Positions 15,562 to 24,598 of a stretch of DNA of 36,830 nucleotides are shown one piece after another. The notes below the pieces were generated by a model that saw nothing but the letters and a program-made list of their open reading frames with translations, did not search any database and had not been told where the DNA came from. The position numbers were made by a program, and so were the translations under genes. Source of the stretch: an uncultured Candidatus Actinomarina sp. (lineage in GTDB: Bacteria; Actinomycetota; Acidimicrobiia; Actinomarinales; Actinomarinaceae); the NCBI GenBank assembly GCA_902604835.1, contig CACKZW010000010.1, positions 1 to 36,830 of the forward strand, in the 5' to 3' direction. Numbering within the stretch: the first letter of the stretch is position 1; each line of letters starts with the position of its first letter.

Positions 15562-15607
15562 CCTTACAAGGAAGAAGTCACAGGTTCAAATCCTGTAGCG
15601 CCCACAA
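15562..15607 (+). repeat. att core copy 3 (distal boundary)
   Basis: An exact 46-bp copy of the tRNA-Val 3' part. Unlike copies 1 and 2 it is not followed by GGGTTTTTC but by an AAACAAAAA/TTTTTGTTT palindrome. I read this as the original flank of the tRNA gene before insertion, perhaps its old terminator. Confidence 0.92.
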
Positions 15608-15667
15608 ACAAAAAGTTTTTGTTTACCATGAGCCCAATTGATTCATGTATATATAATTTAATAGTCA

Positions 15668-16795
15668 ATGAATTTAAAAAAATATCTTAAAATTGATTAT
15701 TTAATTTTCTCTTTTTTCTCAATTTGGATAATTTTTAATTATATTTTTGTGCCAAATTATTTGGAGAAATTTGTAAATTCTTGGGTATTTAATGAATGGC
15801 TGATTAATTATGAAGGAGGGTTTGTAAGAAGAGGATTTTCTGGTGAAATTTTATTAAATTTAAGCAAAATTGGTTTAAATCATAAATACTTAATCCTATT
15901 AATTGGCTCAATATCTTTAATACATATTGTTTTGAATGTATTGCAATTAATGCATACAAAGAATATTTTTTACAGATCTTTTATTTTATTTAATCCTTTT
16001 GGATTATTTTATATTATTCAAAACATAGAATTTTTCTTTGGCAGGAGAGATCTTTTTTATCTTAATTTTTTAATTTACTTAGGAAAAAAAGAGAGATTAA
16101 ATTTCAATTATTTTATTTTGCTTTCTACTTTGCTAATTCTCAACTACGGAATTTATATATTTCTTTTTTTTACTATTTACGAAGTTATCAAAAATAAAAA
16201 TAACTTTAACCGAAAAAAGTTCATATACTTTTTTTCATTTTTTTTAGCACCTCTAAATTTACTTTTATTAAGTCTTTTTAGTAATGTAACAAATTTTGAA
16301 AAACTATGTGACTCTATAAATTATGTAAATAGAAATATTCAACTTAAAGAAAATAACTGTTGGGGAGCGCCAAATTGGTTAAACCCTGAATACGAGCCAA
16401 TCACGAAAGCTTTTGGTGAAATTTCAAATGGATTGAATTTTTATAACTACTTTTGGAACTGGGTTTTATTGTTTATTTTGCTAATATTCAGTTTGTATTT
16501 AGTTGTTGAAAAAAACAAAAAAATGTTCATTGGATTTTTCACTCGCCTACTACCTTACACATTCTTTTTCTTCTTTGCACAAGATTGGGGTAGGTGGGTC
16601 TCCCTAATTTTCTTTATTTTTTTCATCAACAATTCATATCAAAAAGATAGTATATCTTTTGTCAAAAATGATAATATATTCTACGGAATTATGGCTCTAT
16701 CTAGTATTTTTATTAATTTACCTACCCATCTTTTTCAGAATATTAAAATTTTTGATATTAGGTCGTTAGATGAAATTCTATTTACGTTTTTTTGA
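15668..16795 (+). CDS. Polytopic membrane protein of surface-glycan type
   Basis: This 375-residue protein has about nine or ten hydrophobic helices. Near the N-terminus is the segment NEWLINYEGGFVRRGFSGEIL, a pattern I associate with uncharacterised membrane proteins of polysaccharide clusters. A short charged motif (FFGRRDLFY) follows about residue 125, and WGAPNWLNPEYEPITKAFGE forms a loop near 235. It is the first gene after the tRNA-borne elements. A TATAAT box ends 10 bases before the ATG. It may polymerise or transfer lipid-linked sugars, but no catalytic motif proves this. Confidence 0.55.
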   Translation: MNLKKYLKIDYLIFSFFSIWIIFNYIFVPNYLEKFVNSWVFNEWLINYEGGFVRRGFSGEILLNLSKIGLNHKYLILLIGSISLIHIVLNVLQLMHTKNIFYRSFILFNPFGLFYIIQNIEFFFGRRDLFYLNFLIYLGKKERLNFNYFILLSTLLILNYGIYIFLFFTIYEVIKNKNNFNRKKFIYFFSFFLAPLNLLLLSLFSNVTNFEKLCDSINYVNRNIQLKENNCWGAPNWLNPEYEPITKAFGEISNGLNFYNYFWNWVLLFILLIFSLYLVVEKNKKMFIGFFTRLLPYTFFFFFAQDWGRWVSLIFFIFFINNSYQKDSISFVKNDNIFYGIMALSSIFINLPTHLFQNIKIFDIRSLDEILFTFF

Positions 16796-17006
16796 ATTCA
16801 CTTATAATTTATTAATTCTGCCATATATTATGATTCGTTATGGATATGATCCACCAATTTATTTCTCACAATATATCTTCATTAAATAAACTGAATATTT
16901 AATAAAGATGTGTCAGAACTTGAAATCTTTCAGTAATCATACGAGTTTTTGAAAATTTGAATAATAGTACTTAAAATTTGTTTCATTTTATATTTAAAGT
17001 TAGTAA

Positions 17007-17705
17007 ATGTTTAATAACTATTTGATAATAATTCCTACGTATAATGAGTCTCTCAATATTGTGAGCCTGGTTGATAAACTTATTCAATATGATTTTCATA
17101 TATTAGTAGTTGATGATAATTCTCCGGACAAAACATTTGATATAGTTGAAAAACACAAAAGTTACGGTTTGAATTTATTTGCAATTTTAAGAACAAAAAA
17201 CAAAGGCTATGGAAAATCTGTTGTTGAAGGTTTTAAATATGGTATTGAAAAAAATTACGAATATATCATACAGATGGATTCTGATTTTTCTCATAGAATT
17301 GAAGATCTATTACCTATGTGTGAACTATCAAGAAACAACGATATGGTGATTGGCAGCAGATATGTAAATGGAGGAAATATTATTGGTTGGGGACTTTATA
17401 GAAAATTACTGTCAAAGTATGCAAATCTCCTTGCGAAAAATATTACAAATTCAAATATTAACGACTTGACTACTGGGTTTAGAATATACTCAAAAAATAT
17501 AATTAATAGTATTGATTTTCAAAATATAGAATCTAATGGATATTCTTTTCTTGTCGAAATAATTCATAGAATCGATAAAAATAATTATAAAATTGTCGAA
17601 TATCCAATAACGTTTGTTGACAGACAGCTTGGAAAATCAAAAATGAGTTTGAGTATTATTTTTGAGTCAATCGTTAAATTAGTAAAGATTTACTTTTACA
17701 AATAA
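17007..17705 (+). CDS. Polyprenol-phosphate mannose synthase-like GT2
   Basis: This 232-residue protein lines up closely with DPM1/Ppm1-type enzymes. It has IIPTYNESLNI, VVDDNSPDKTFDIVEK, the metal-binding MDSDFSH, VIGSRYVNGGNIIGWGLYRKLLS, DLTTGFRIYS, SNGYSFLVEI and YPITFVDRQLGKSKMS. It lacks the extra membrane domain of longer relatives, apart from a weak hydrophobic C-terminus. It would transfer a sugar, most likely mannose, from GDP-mannose to polyprenyl phosphate. That product would feed the GT-C membrane transferases around it. Its stop abuts the convergent membrane protein gene. The 211 bases before it hold nothing I recognise. Confidence 0.87.
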   Translation: MFNNYLIIIPTYNESLNIVSLVDKLIQYDFHILVVDDNSPDKTFDIVEKHKSYGLNLFAILRTKNKGYGKSVVEGFKYGIEKNYEYIIQMDSDFSHRIEDLLPMCELSRNNDMVIGSRYVNGGNIIGWGLYRKLLSKYANLLAKNITNSNINDLTTGFRIYSKNIINSIDFQNIESNGYSFLVEIIHRIDKNNYKIVEYPITFVDRQLGKSKMSLSIIFESIVKLVKIYFYK

Positions 17706-19061
17706 CTATTTATTTGCTTCATAAGAAATTAAACACTCCTCACTTAAGAGATTATTTTCACATTCAAAAATTATTTCATTTAAATTTCCAAATGTATCTT
17801 TTTGAAAAAATGGAATTGTGATACTTAAAAATAAAATAAATCCTAGAGTAAATTTGACTAAATCGTTAATCTCATAATTTTTTTGGAACAAGACTACATA
17901 TGATATGAGAAAAACACCGAGTGGAATTAAAAGTTTAAAACTATCTATAAAACCTAATACTAAAAATGAGGATATTATAAGATACAAATTTGATTTTAAA
18001 ATTTCAAAATCAATTAAATAAAATAAGCAAATCAGAATAAGTAAGGAATAATGCTGTGAGTATCTCATCCATTTTGTTGGGTTTAAAAACCAAAACCAGA
18101 AAAATATTGTGATTGTTGATAAAGCTATCGGTATGGTTACTGTTCCGAATAATAAATTTATTGACTCTTTATTATTAATTAAAATAATTAAAAAAATTAT
18201 GGGAGCAATTAATAACCTAAAATAATCATATTTATTCCAGGATGTAACTTCACCCGAAAAAATTGAAGAGGGCCCAGTGTTCGCTAAGCCTGAACTTTGA
18301 TGTCCTAGAGTAAAGTCAATTAGATCTAATATATAATCGTAGGCATTTCCATAACTATAGTTAAAGTTAACTAATAGTAACCAAATAGTCATGGGTATAA
18401 GAAAAAATATTATATCATTAAGTAAATTAGATAATCTTCTATCCATTATCAATATAACAATATAGAAAACAATAAATGGTAATAGAGTTATGAGTTTTCC
18501 AAAAAATATAGATAAAGAAAATAAAAACATTGATAAATTACGGTAATGAGAAAATAGAAAAATAGCATTTGTAAAAATTATTACCGATGCAATCTCTCCA
18601 ATCATATATAAAGAACCTTGCCACCATGGAGTTAAAACAATTGAGAAAGCTGAATAAAAAAATATAAACTTATAATTTTTTTGCAATTTTTTTGCGATAA
18701 GAATTCCGAAAAATAGTTGAAGTATATAAAGCCAATAAAAATTTGTAATTCTTGCAAAAATAAAGCTATTAGTAATTGCCCAGCCAATTACTCCGCCAAC
18801 TGCAGATATTGGTCCTGATGTTAAAAAAATACTATAACTTCCACCTATAAATTCACCCGCATTAAAGTCAAGAGTCGTAAAAAATGAATAATTTGATGCA
18901 AGGGAAATATATTCATCAATAAAGTTTGGTATCCTTGCTGCCTTTGTTCTTAAAAAATCAAATAAAAAATAACTTTTAAGAATAAAAAATGGTGTGAGTA
19001 AGTGCCTTAATTTAATTTTTACATTTATAATATTTTCAAGATTTAAATTATTGTTTTTCAC
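17706..19061 (-). CDS. Polytopic membrane protein, GT-C glycosyltransferase-like
   Basis: This 451-residue protein has about ten to twelve membrane helices. A large first loop contains FIDEYISLASNYSFFTTLDFNAGEFIGGSYSIFLTSGP, the position where GT-C enzymes carry their acidic active site. A second loop has NFNYSYGNAYDYILDLIDFTLGHQSSGLANTG. The pattern suits a transferase using a lipid-phosphate sugar donor at the outer face of the membrane. The specific sugar and family are not recognisable. The flanking DPM1-like synthase is a plausible donor supplier. Confidence 0.55.
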   Translation of the reverse strand: MKNNNLNLENIINVKIKLRHLLTPFFILKSYFLFDFLRTKAARIPNFIDEYISLASNYSFFTTLDFNAGEFIGGSYSIFLTSGPISAVGGVIGWAITNSFIFARITNFYWLYILQLFFGILIAKKLQKNYKFIFFYSAFSIVLTPWWQGSLYMIGEIASVIIFTNAIFLFSHYRNLSMFLFSLSIFFGKLITLLPFIVFYIVILIMDRRLSNLLNDIIFFLIPMTIWLLLVNFNYSYGNAYDYILDLIDFTLGHQSSGLANTGPSSIFSGEVTSWNKYDYFRLLIAPIIFLIILINNKESINLLFGTVTIPIALSTITIFFWFWFLNPTKWMRYSQHYSLLILICLFYLIDFEILKSNLYLIISSFLVLGFIDSFKLLIPLGVFLISYVVLFQKNYEINDLVKFTLGFILFLSITIPFFQKDTFGNLNEIIFECENNLLSEECLISYEANK

Positions 19062-19122
19062 ATTGATAATAATCGTAACTATATCACAATAGAGTTTTGA
19101 AATATTTGATTAGAATAAATTT

Positions 19123-20700
19123 ATTAGAAACCTTACAAAAATAACTAAAAATAAATATACAAAAGTAGTTATTACTATTTTTATACTTCTCATATTTACA
19201 AAAATTGATTTTAGATTTTATGAATATCCTCCAGGTTTAATTGTTGATGATGCAGAATATTATTACCATGTTCAAACAATAGTTGAAGATTTTGATTTGG
19301 ATTATTCTAATCAAATGAAAGGGGCAGATTATAGAAATCTCAATAAATTAAATGATTCTCCTGTTCCTGTTCATCCAATAGGGTCAGGAATATTTGCTGC
19401 ACCATTTGTATTTATTTCAAATTATTTAAGTAATCAAATAAATTTAGATTCTGTAGTATCTTTGAATTATTTTATATATTCTTTAATCCCAATACTTTAT
19501 CTCTATTTGTCATTAAAAATGATGTTGAAAATTTTTTCTAGTAAAAAAATTGAAATTGATATTATCTATTTAATTATATTGGCTTTAGGCTCTGGTGTTT
19601 CATATTTTGCTTTTGAAAGATTCAGCATGAGTCATGTGTATGAATTTTTTGGCCAAGTATTAATCTTTTATCTTATATTTCAATTTGAAAATACAAAAAG
19701 TAAATCAAATAAAAATTTCATGCTTTATCTAATTCCAATATTTTTATTTTTAGTTTTTTCAATTCGTTGGAGTAATTATCATGTTTTCATTTCTCCATTC
19801 ATTTACGCAATAGTATTTGATAAGAAATTAACAAAAAAATTTTTTTCAGTCTATTTTTTTTCTGGGATTGTGACTGGATTGAGCATTTATTACTTTATTT
19901 CATATCAACTTTATGGAGTTCTAACTTTCAATCCATCAGATCTTTTTTTACAAGTTGAAAATCGATTGGCATACAATTATGAAAGGTTTTTTCAGCCAGA
20001 ACTATTTTTTGATAATCTTAAACTTATCTGGGAATCACTTTTAGTAATTTTATTTGGATATGAATTTGGAGTTATATACTTTTCACCAATAATCTTTATT
20101 GGATTTATATCTTTTTTTATTTTTTTGTATAAAAGAAAGTACATGCTTTCCATGACCATTTTCATTGTTAGCTTTGTTCCTTTTATGGGAGTAGTTGTTT
20201 TTCAAAATACCGCTTATTCATATGGATACAGACACTTATATTCCTTAACTCCTATTTACATACTTTTTTTAATAAAATTTTTAAATAAAAATTTATTTAT
20301 TAAACGATATTTAATTGTATTTTCAATTTTCTCAATTATTTCTCAAGTCTTTTTTGAAGCCTCTCAAGAAAGTATTTTATATAGTGAATATGTTATAAAT
20401 TCTTTTGGCCAAGAAACAAAATTCGCTAATCCGGATTATTTATCTGGCTTATTAAAAAGTTTTATAAAAGTAGATTCTTATTTAAATGTTATTTTTACTT
20501 CTTTTTTAGGAATACTAATTATTAAAGCCCTTGGATATATCACTCCTCCACTTGAATTCATAAATAATTTTCGAACACCAAATGAAGATATTATAAGACT
20601 GGTTGACAATTCAGAATCAATATCTTTCTTCTTTCTTCTAATTTTATTAAGTTTATTTCTATGCATTGGAAACGATATTTTTAAAAAAAGAACTAATTAA
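19123..20700 (+). CDS. GT-C-type membrane glycosyltransferase; start codon uncertain
   Basis: The first standard start in frame is TTG at 19297. The frame is open from 19114, and the upstream codons encode an obvious N-terminal helix (KVVITIFILLIFTKIDF) and the loop EYPPGLIVDDAEYYYHVQT. That acidic DDAEYY segment is what a GT-C active site needs, so the protein must begin before 19297. No ATG, GTG or TTG is available there. ATT at 19123 is my best guess, with ATA at 19141 as an alternative. The rest is a polytopic protein of about ten helices with a VHPIGSGIF loop. It probably transfers a sugar from a polyprenyl donor. It overlaps the next convergent gene by 8 bases. Confidence 0.6.
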   Translation: MRNLTKITKNKYTKVVITIFILLIFTKIDFRFYEYPPGLIVDDAEYYYHVQTIVEDFDLDYSNQMKGADYRNLNKLNDSPVPVHPIGSGIFAAPFVFISNYLSNQINLDSVVSLNYFIYSLIPILYLYLSLKMMLKIFSSKKIEIDIIYLIILALGSGVSYFAFERFSMSHVYEFFGQVLIFYLIFQFENTKSKSNKNFMLYLIPIFLFLVFSIRWSNYHVFISPFIYAIVFDKKLTKKFFSVYFFSGIVTGLSIYYFISYQLYGVLTFNPSDLFLQVENRLAYNYERFFQPELFFDNLKLIWESLLVILFGYEFGVIYFSPIIFIGFISFFIFLYKRKYMLSMTIFIVSFVPFMGVVVFQNTAYSYGYRHLYSLTPIYILFLIKFLNKNLFIKRYLIVFSIFSIISQVFFEASQESILYSEYVINSFGQETKFANPDYLSGLLKSFIKVDSYLNVIFTSFLGILIIKALGYITPPLEFINNFRTPNEDIIRLVDNSESISFFFLLILLSLFLCIGNDIFKKRTN

Positions 20701-21238
20701 TTTTTTTTGCAAAAAGCTTCCCAAAACCAATATCATAATCATTAATTAATGTATACAAGTTCAATAGTTTCTTTACTTCACTCAAATTTTTTTCAGTGAG
20801 TTCATTTATAAAAATGAACTCAAATTTATTAAATAATTTATCTGTAATTTCTTCTAATACTATTTCATCAACTACTAGGCAGTTTTGATAATCTTTATTT
20901 ATCTCTAAATCATTAATCTCAGAAAAAGAGCTAATTGATGAAACTGGTGGGTTACCAGTTGAAGTTAAATAATCGATATCAAAATTTAGATTGTTCGATG
21001 TTGATTTTATATGGTAGATTTTTATTTCTTTAAAGTCTGCAATTGCCAGAAGAACAAGTTCTATATTTTGATAAATATTATTTTTCGATGAAAATCCTTG
21101 TGTTTCTTTTAATTTATCAGACAATCTTGAATTAATTAATAATAAATTTGAAACTGAAGATTTGAGCGATTCTAAATTTTTATAAGTATCAAACTTTAAT
21201 ATCTTAAATCCGAGTTTTTCAAAAATTAATTTTATCAT
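20693..21238 (-). CDS. Hypothetical protein in glycan cluster
   Basis: This 181-residue soluble protein matches no family I can name. It begins MIKLIFEKLGFKILKF, has a Leu/Ser-rich helical stretch (about 23-45), then alternating strands (IELVLLAIADFKEIKIYHI; NCLVVDEIVLEEITDKLF; KFEFIFINEL) that suggest an alpha/beta fold. A degenerate class I methyltransferase is possible, but no SAM-binding glycine motif is visible. It lies downstream of the DUF6165 and GT9-like genes on the same strand, 23 bases after the former, so it is probably in their operon. Confidence 0.6.
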   Translation of the reverse strand: MIKLIFEKLGFKILKFDTYKNLESLKSSVSNLLLINSRLSDKLKETQGFSSKNNIYQNIELVLLAIADFKEIKIYHIKSTSNNLNFDIDYLTSTGNPPVSSISSFSEINDLEINKDYQNCLVVDEIVLEEITDKLFNKFEFIFINELTEKNLSEVKKLLNLYTLINDYDIGFGKLFAKKIN

Positions 21239-21261
21239 CTAAATTATTAGTAAATTACCAA

Positions 21262-21648
21262 TTAGTACTCAACATATTCTTTTTCTTCCTGAATGTCAGA
21301 ACCATAATATGAATTAATGTTTGACTTTATATTAAATCTCTCATCATTATTTATATAAACAGACCTTGCTAATTCAATAAATTTATCATCAAATATTTTA
21401 TTTTTTTCATAATTCCTAATTTCATCCTCTATGTCCCATAATCTTTCATTTATTTGGGTAAGTTGTTGCATAAATTTTTGAAAAACTTCATTATCGATTT
21501 TTTTATAAGTTTCACCTATTTCATTTAGAAGTTCTAATTCTTTCGTAACGTTAATTAATTTATCTTTGTTTTCAATTTTTCTTTTTTTAATATTAAGTAT
21601 TGAAATTTTATCAAAAAGCTCTCCAGCTGAAACATCAATTTTTATCAT
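21262..21648 (-). CDS. DUF6165-family protein
   Basis: This 128-residue protein matches the family pattern throughout: MIKIDVSAGELFDKISILNIK at the start, a central helical region, NERLWDIEDEIRNYE, then FDDKFIELARSVYINNDERFNIKSNIN and a final EEKEY. Family members occur beside lipopolysaccharide and glycan glycosyltransferases, and their biochemical role is not known to me. It is helical and cytoplasmic, and overlaps the upstream GT9-like gene by 14 bases. The tight linkage suggests a partner role for that transferase. Confidence 0.8.
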   Translation of the reverse strand: MIKIDVSAGELFDKISILNIKKRKIENKDKLINVTKELELLNEIGETYKKIDNEVFQKFMQQLTQINERLWDIEDEIRNYEKNKIFDDKFIELARSVYINNDERFNIKSNINSYYGSDIQEEKEYVEY

Positions 21649-22402
21649 AATAGTAAATATAGTTCCAATTCTTGGTTAATTTCACACTTGCAATAAATAA
21701 ATCATGAAAATATAGATCTGCATTGGTTTTGAGCCTTTCTACTAAATGTAAAAAACTACTATCAAGACAATGAATTTCTTTTGCTTCCTTAATAACCTCT
21801 GAATAAAAAAAAATATTATTAAATAAATCGGACTCTTTTGTTACATAAATTATGTCTTTTTTGTTTTCTATGTTGTATAAATCAAAAGTTCCCAATGACG
21901 ATTCATTATGAACTAAAATAAATTCGTTTTTAATTTTGAAATAACTTTTTAAATGTTCAAGAAGCTGTTTAGGTTCCTGCATATTTTCTGGGATTGAAAA
22001 GTTATTTAGTGAATATGAATATGGTAAATTAATTTGGGAATAGAAAGCTAAATTAAAAGGTTCTGAACCTATATTGTCAAAACCTAACTCAAGAAAATTT
22101 ATATTTTCTTCTATACCTATGCTTTCACTCACTTCATTTAAATATGAATGATCAATTGATCTGTCTAATTTCATTGGGTTTGAAATTTTATGAAGAATTA
22201 CGTTATGGTTTTGTTTATAAAGGTAACTAAGATTTTCTTCAAGCTTATCTTCAATTATTAAATGAATTTCTTTAAACCTAGTACTTAAAAAATTAATTAA
22301 ACCATTTAAAATTATATGATCACCTAGCCCAAAATGAGTTATGATTCCAATTTTTTCATTTTTAAGTTCATTAATTTTTGAAATTGAGTTTGTTTTAATC
22401 AT
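21635..22402 (-). CDS. GT9/GT-B-like glycosyltransferase-family protein
   Basis: This 255-residue protein starts with IGIITHFGLGDHIILNGLINFL, the Gly-Asp-His loop seen in GT9-like (ADP-heptose transferase-related) proteins of glycan clusters. A typical late segment (AKEIHCLDSSFLHLVERL) matches the donor-site region where related proteins have a conserved Asp-Ser-Ser. It is shorter than full heptosyltransferases (usually over 300 residues), so the N-terminal domain is abbreviated. It is first in a leftward set with the DUF6165 protein and a hypothetical gene. The acceptor is unknown. Confidence 0.6.
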   Translation of the reverse strand: MIKTNSISKINELKNEKIGIITHFGLGDHIILNGLINFLSTRFKEIHLIIEDKLEENLSYLYKQNHNVILHKISNPMKLDRSIDHSYLNEVSESIGIEENINFLELGFDNIGSEPFNLAFYSQINLPYSYSLNNFSIPENMQEPKQLLEHLKSYFKIKNEFILVHNESSLGTFDLYNIENKKDIIYVTKESDLFNNIFFYSEVIKEAKEIHCLDSSFLHLVERLKTNADLYFHDLFIASVKLTKNWNYIYYYDKN

Positions 22403-22466
22403 CTACATTAACCTACTTTTTAAGTTTAAACAAAAAATAAGCCTGATTGTGCAATAACATTAGTAT

Positions 22467-22868
22467 ATGGTTAAAAATGTTTTTGATTTTTCGTTCATAA
22501 CTTTATTTTGTTATCTTATATTAAGTAAAAGTCAATATATCGATGTAGAACAATTATTTTTTGACCTTGAAGAAATAAGGATCTTAAGTTTTATTGATGG
22601 GGTAAGTATATTTATATTCATAGCTATCTCAGTTTCAATACTTACAATTCTCTTAAATTATATTTTTAAGCCGTTTATTGAAATTTATCTTCAACACTAT
22701 TTAAGATACAGTTTTTATTTTTTAATTAACTTATTATCAATATCTACAATTTTTATAACTTATAGAATATATGGTTATTCGAGATTTTATTTGCTTTTGT
22801 ACATATTAGGTTCTTCAACTATATTTTATTTGTCAGATAAAAATTACTATTTAGATAGATTAAAATAA
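22467..22868 (+). CDS. Small four-helix membrane protein
   Basis: This 133-residue protein has about four membrane helices and no catalytic motif. The second half (LINLLSISTIFITYRIYGYSRFYLLLYILGSSTIFYL) recalls the N-terminal membrane region of polyprenyl glycosylphosphotransferases of the WcaJ type, without their cytosolic transferase domain. It could be a detached membrane module or an unrelated small protein. Its stop lies 2 bases from the convergent large membrane protein. Confidence 0.55.
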   Translation: MVKNVFDFSFITLFCYLILSKSQYIDVEQLFFDLEEIRILSFIDGVSIFIFIAISVSILTILLNYIFKPFIEIYLQHYLRYSFYFLINLLSISTIFITYRIYGYSRFYLLLYILGSSTIFYLSDKNYYLDRLK

Positions 22869-22870
22869 TT

Positions 22871-24580
22871 TTACTTTCCCGTTTTATATGCAACTTTATA
22901 AAAATTATCAGAGTCTATATTTATCGTTCTTGGTTCCATCGTACACCTTAAATTAATCCAACACCTATCACCATTATCAGGCTTTATCCAGTTTTCATTT
23001 ATTTGAACTTCTTGATACTGTGGCTCAATTCTTGGATCAAACAAAGCAAAGTTATAATTTTCTATTAAATAAAAATATGAATTAAGCCTTGGAAGCAACG
23101 CTAAAGAAATAATAAATAAACCTAGAAATAGTATGTTTGGAATTTTTATTTTTTCATCTTGAACAGTAAAACCTAGCAAGGCAATTACTGAACATAATAT
23201 TCCAACAGAATATCTTGGAATTGGTCCATAAAAAACTAGGTAAAGCAAGCTTAAAAAAATAAAACTAAGAATTATTAGATTAAAATTAAGCTTATTTTTT
23301 TTGCTTACTAAAAACAATTTTTTTAAAAGGTAAATTATTACCAATGAAAAGATAAAATTCAAATATACAGATCTATAGTAATTTGAAAAATCAGAATTTT
23401 CAGAATTAAAAAAAGTATTAAACCAATCAATAAATGTTCTGTCAGGATCTTGAAAATATTCCATGAATGCAAAGCTAGTGCTTGTAGTATATGCCTCAAC
23501 CCTTTCTGTTGATCCCTTTTCATACCAACTAAAATTTTCAAAACAAGTAAATGTAAGAGGGTAAATTATGCAAGCAGTAGTTAAAATAGATTTTATTGTC
23601 CACACGACACCAAAAAAAATTGTTGGAAGCTGTAACTTTAGTAATTTAGAGAAAGTAAATTTCTTTTTTTTCAATTGTAAAAAAATTAAAATAAAGAATA
23701 AATAGAAAATAAAAACACCACTTACTTTTAATTCAAATATGAAAAAAACAATTAAAGATATGATGGTAATGTCAATATTTGAAATCTCACTTCTTATAAT
23801 TGAATCTAGAATTACAATACTTAAAAAACAAAACAAAACGGCAACAGCAATATCCTGTTTTCCAATTTCTTGTATATAAAGAAATCCATTTCGTCCACCA
23901 TTAATTCCAAAATTATCTAGTAAAGCATAAACTAGTATGAACAGCGATGAATATTTTAGACTATTATTTCTTGATTTAAAAAGTTGAAAATATAAAAACG
24001 AAAAGAAAAAATGTAAAAATATTAATGAAAGAAAATGTAAATATATTAATGAATCTTTTAACCACAGAACTGAGGATAAATATTCATATACTGATGACAT
24101 TCCAAATGGCCAAAAAACATTTACAAAGCCGATAATTAAATTTGACTCTCGAAGCCAATTTTGATGATTTAAATGATAATATGCTGCATCATAGTGAAAG
24201 TTGATATCAGATGAGCTGATCAATAAGACAGCCGGAATAAAAATAAAATAAATAAAGTTATCAAGATTTATAAAATTTTGTAATTTTTTGATTTTATATA
24301 AGTTTGGTAATAAGAAAAGTGATAAAAATAGGTATATGTAAATACTTTTTAACTCAATAAAAAAATTTATAAAAATTAATAAATTACCAACTAACACGAG
24401 ACCAATAATTGGATAAGTAATTACATTTTTTGTTTGTAAGATTTGATCAGGTATTTTTTTGTCTTTTAATAAAAATCTAGCTATTAAAATTACAAAAGAT
24501 CTTCCAAAAAAACACGTAAGAACAAATAAAAAAATATATTTCAAAAACAGTGTCATGTATATTGTTATAAATTCAAACAT
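22871..24580 (-). CDS. Large polytopic membrane protein, GT-C-like, paralogue A
   Basis: This 569-residue protein has about twelve membrane helices and a periplasmic C-terminal tail. Shared segments with the gene at 32467-34092 show a duplicated family: INFHYDAAYYHLNHQNWLRESNL (acidic and His residues in the first large loop, as in GT-C active sites), LDNFGINGGRNGFLYIQEIGKQD, ELKVSG, TFTCF, LPRLNSY and GDRCWINLRC. It resembles the LIC_10190-type membrane proteins of surface-glycan clusters. It is a likely glycosyltransferase using a polyprenyl-linked sugar, with the substrate unknown. Its start is 18 bases downstream of the GDPD-like gene's stop on the same strand. Confidence 0.62.
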   Translation of the reverse strand: MFEFITIYMTLFLKYIFLFVLTCFFGRSFVILIARFLLKDKKIPDQILQTKNVITYPIIGLVLVGNLLIFINFFIELKSIYIYLFLSLFLLPNLYKIKKLQNFINLDNFIYFIFIPAVLLISSSDINFHYDAAYYHLNHQNWLRESNLIIGFVNVFWPFGMSSVYEYLSSVLWLKDSLIYLHFLSLIFLHFFFSFLYFQLFKSRNNSLKYSSLFILVYALLDNFGINGGRNGFLYIQEIGKQDIAVAVLFCFLSIVILDSIIRSEISNIDITIISLIVFFIFELKVSGVFIFYLFFILIFLQLKKKKFTFSKLLKLQLPTIFFGVVWTIKSILTTACIIYPLTFTCFENFSWYEKGSTERVEAYTTSTSFAFMEYFQDPDRTFIDWFNTFFNSENSDFSNYYRSVYLNFIFSLVIIYLLKKLFLVSKKNKLNFNLIILSFIFLSLLYLVFYGPIPRYSVGILCSVIALLGFTVQDEKIKIPNILFLGLFIISLALLPRLNSYFYLIENYNFALFDPRIEPQYQEVQINENWIKPDNGDRCWINLRCTMEPRTINIDSDNFYKVAYKTGK

Positions 24581-24598
24581 TAATAAACCTTGTACTTC

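Noticed and set aside
16796..17006. A remnant gene in the 211-base gap
   Set aside because: Frames are short and broken, and no homology or structure is recognisable.
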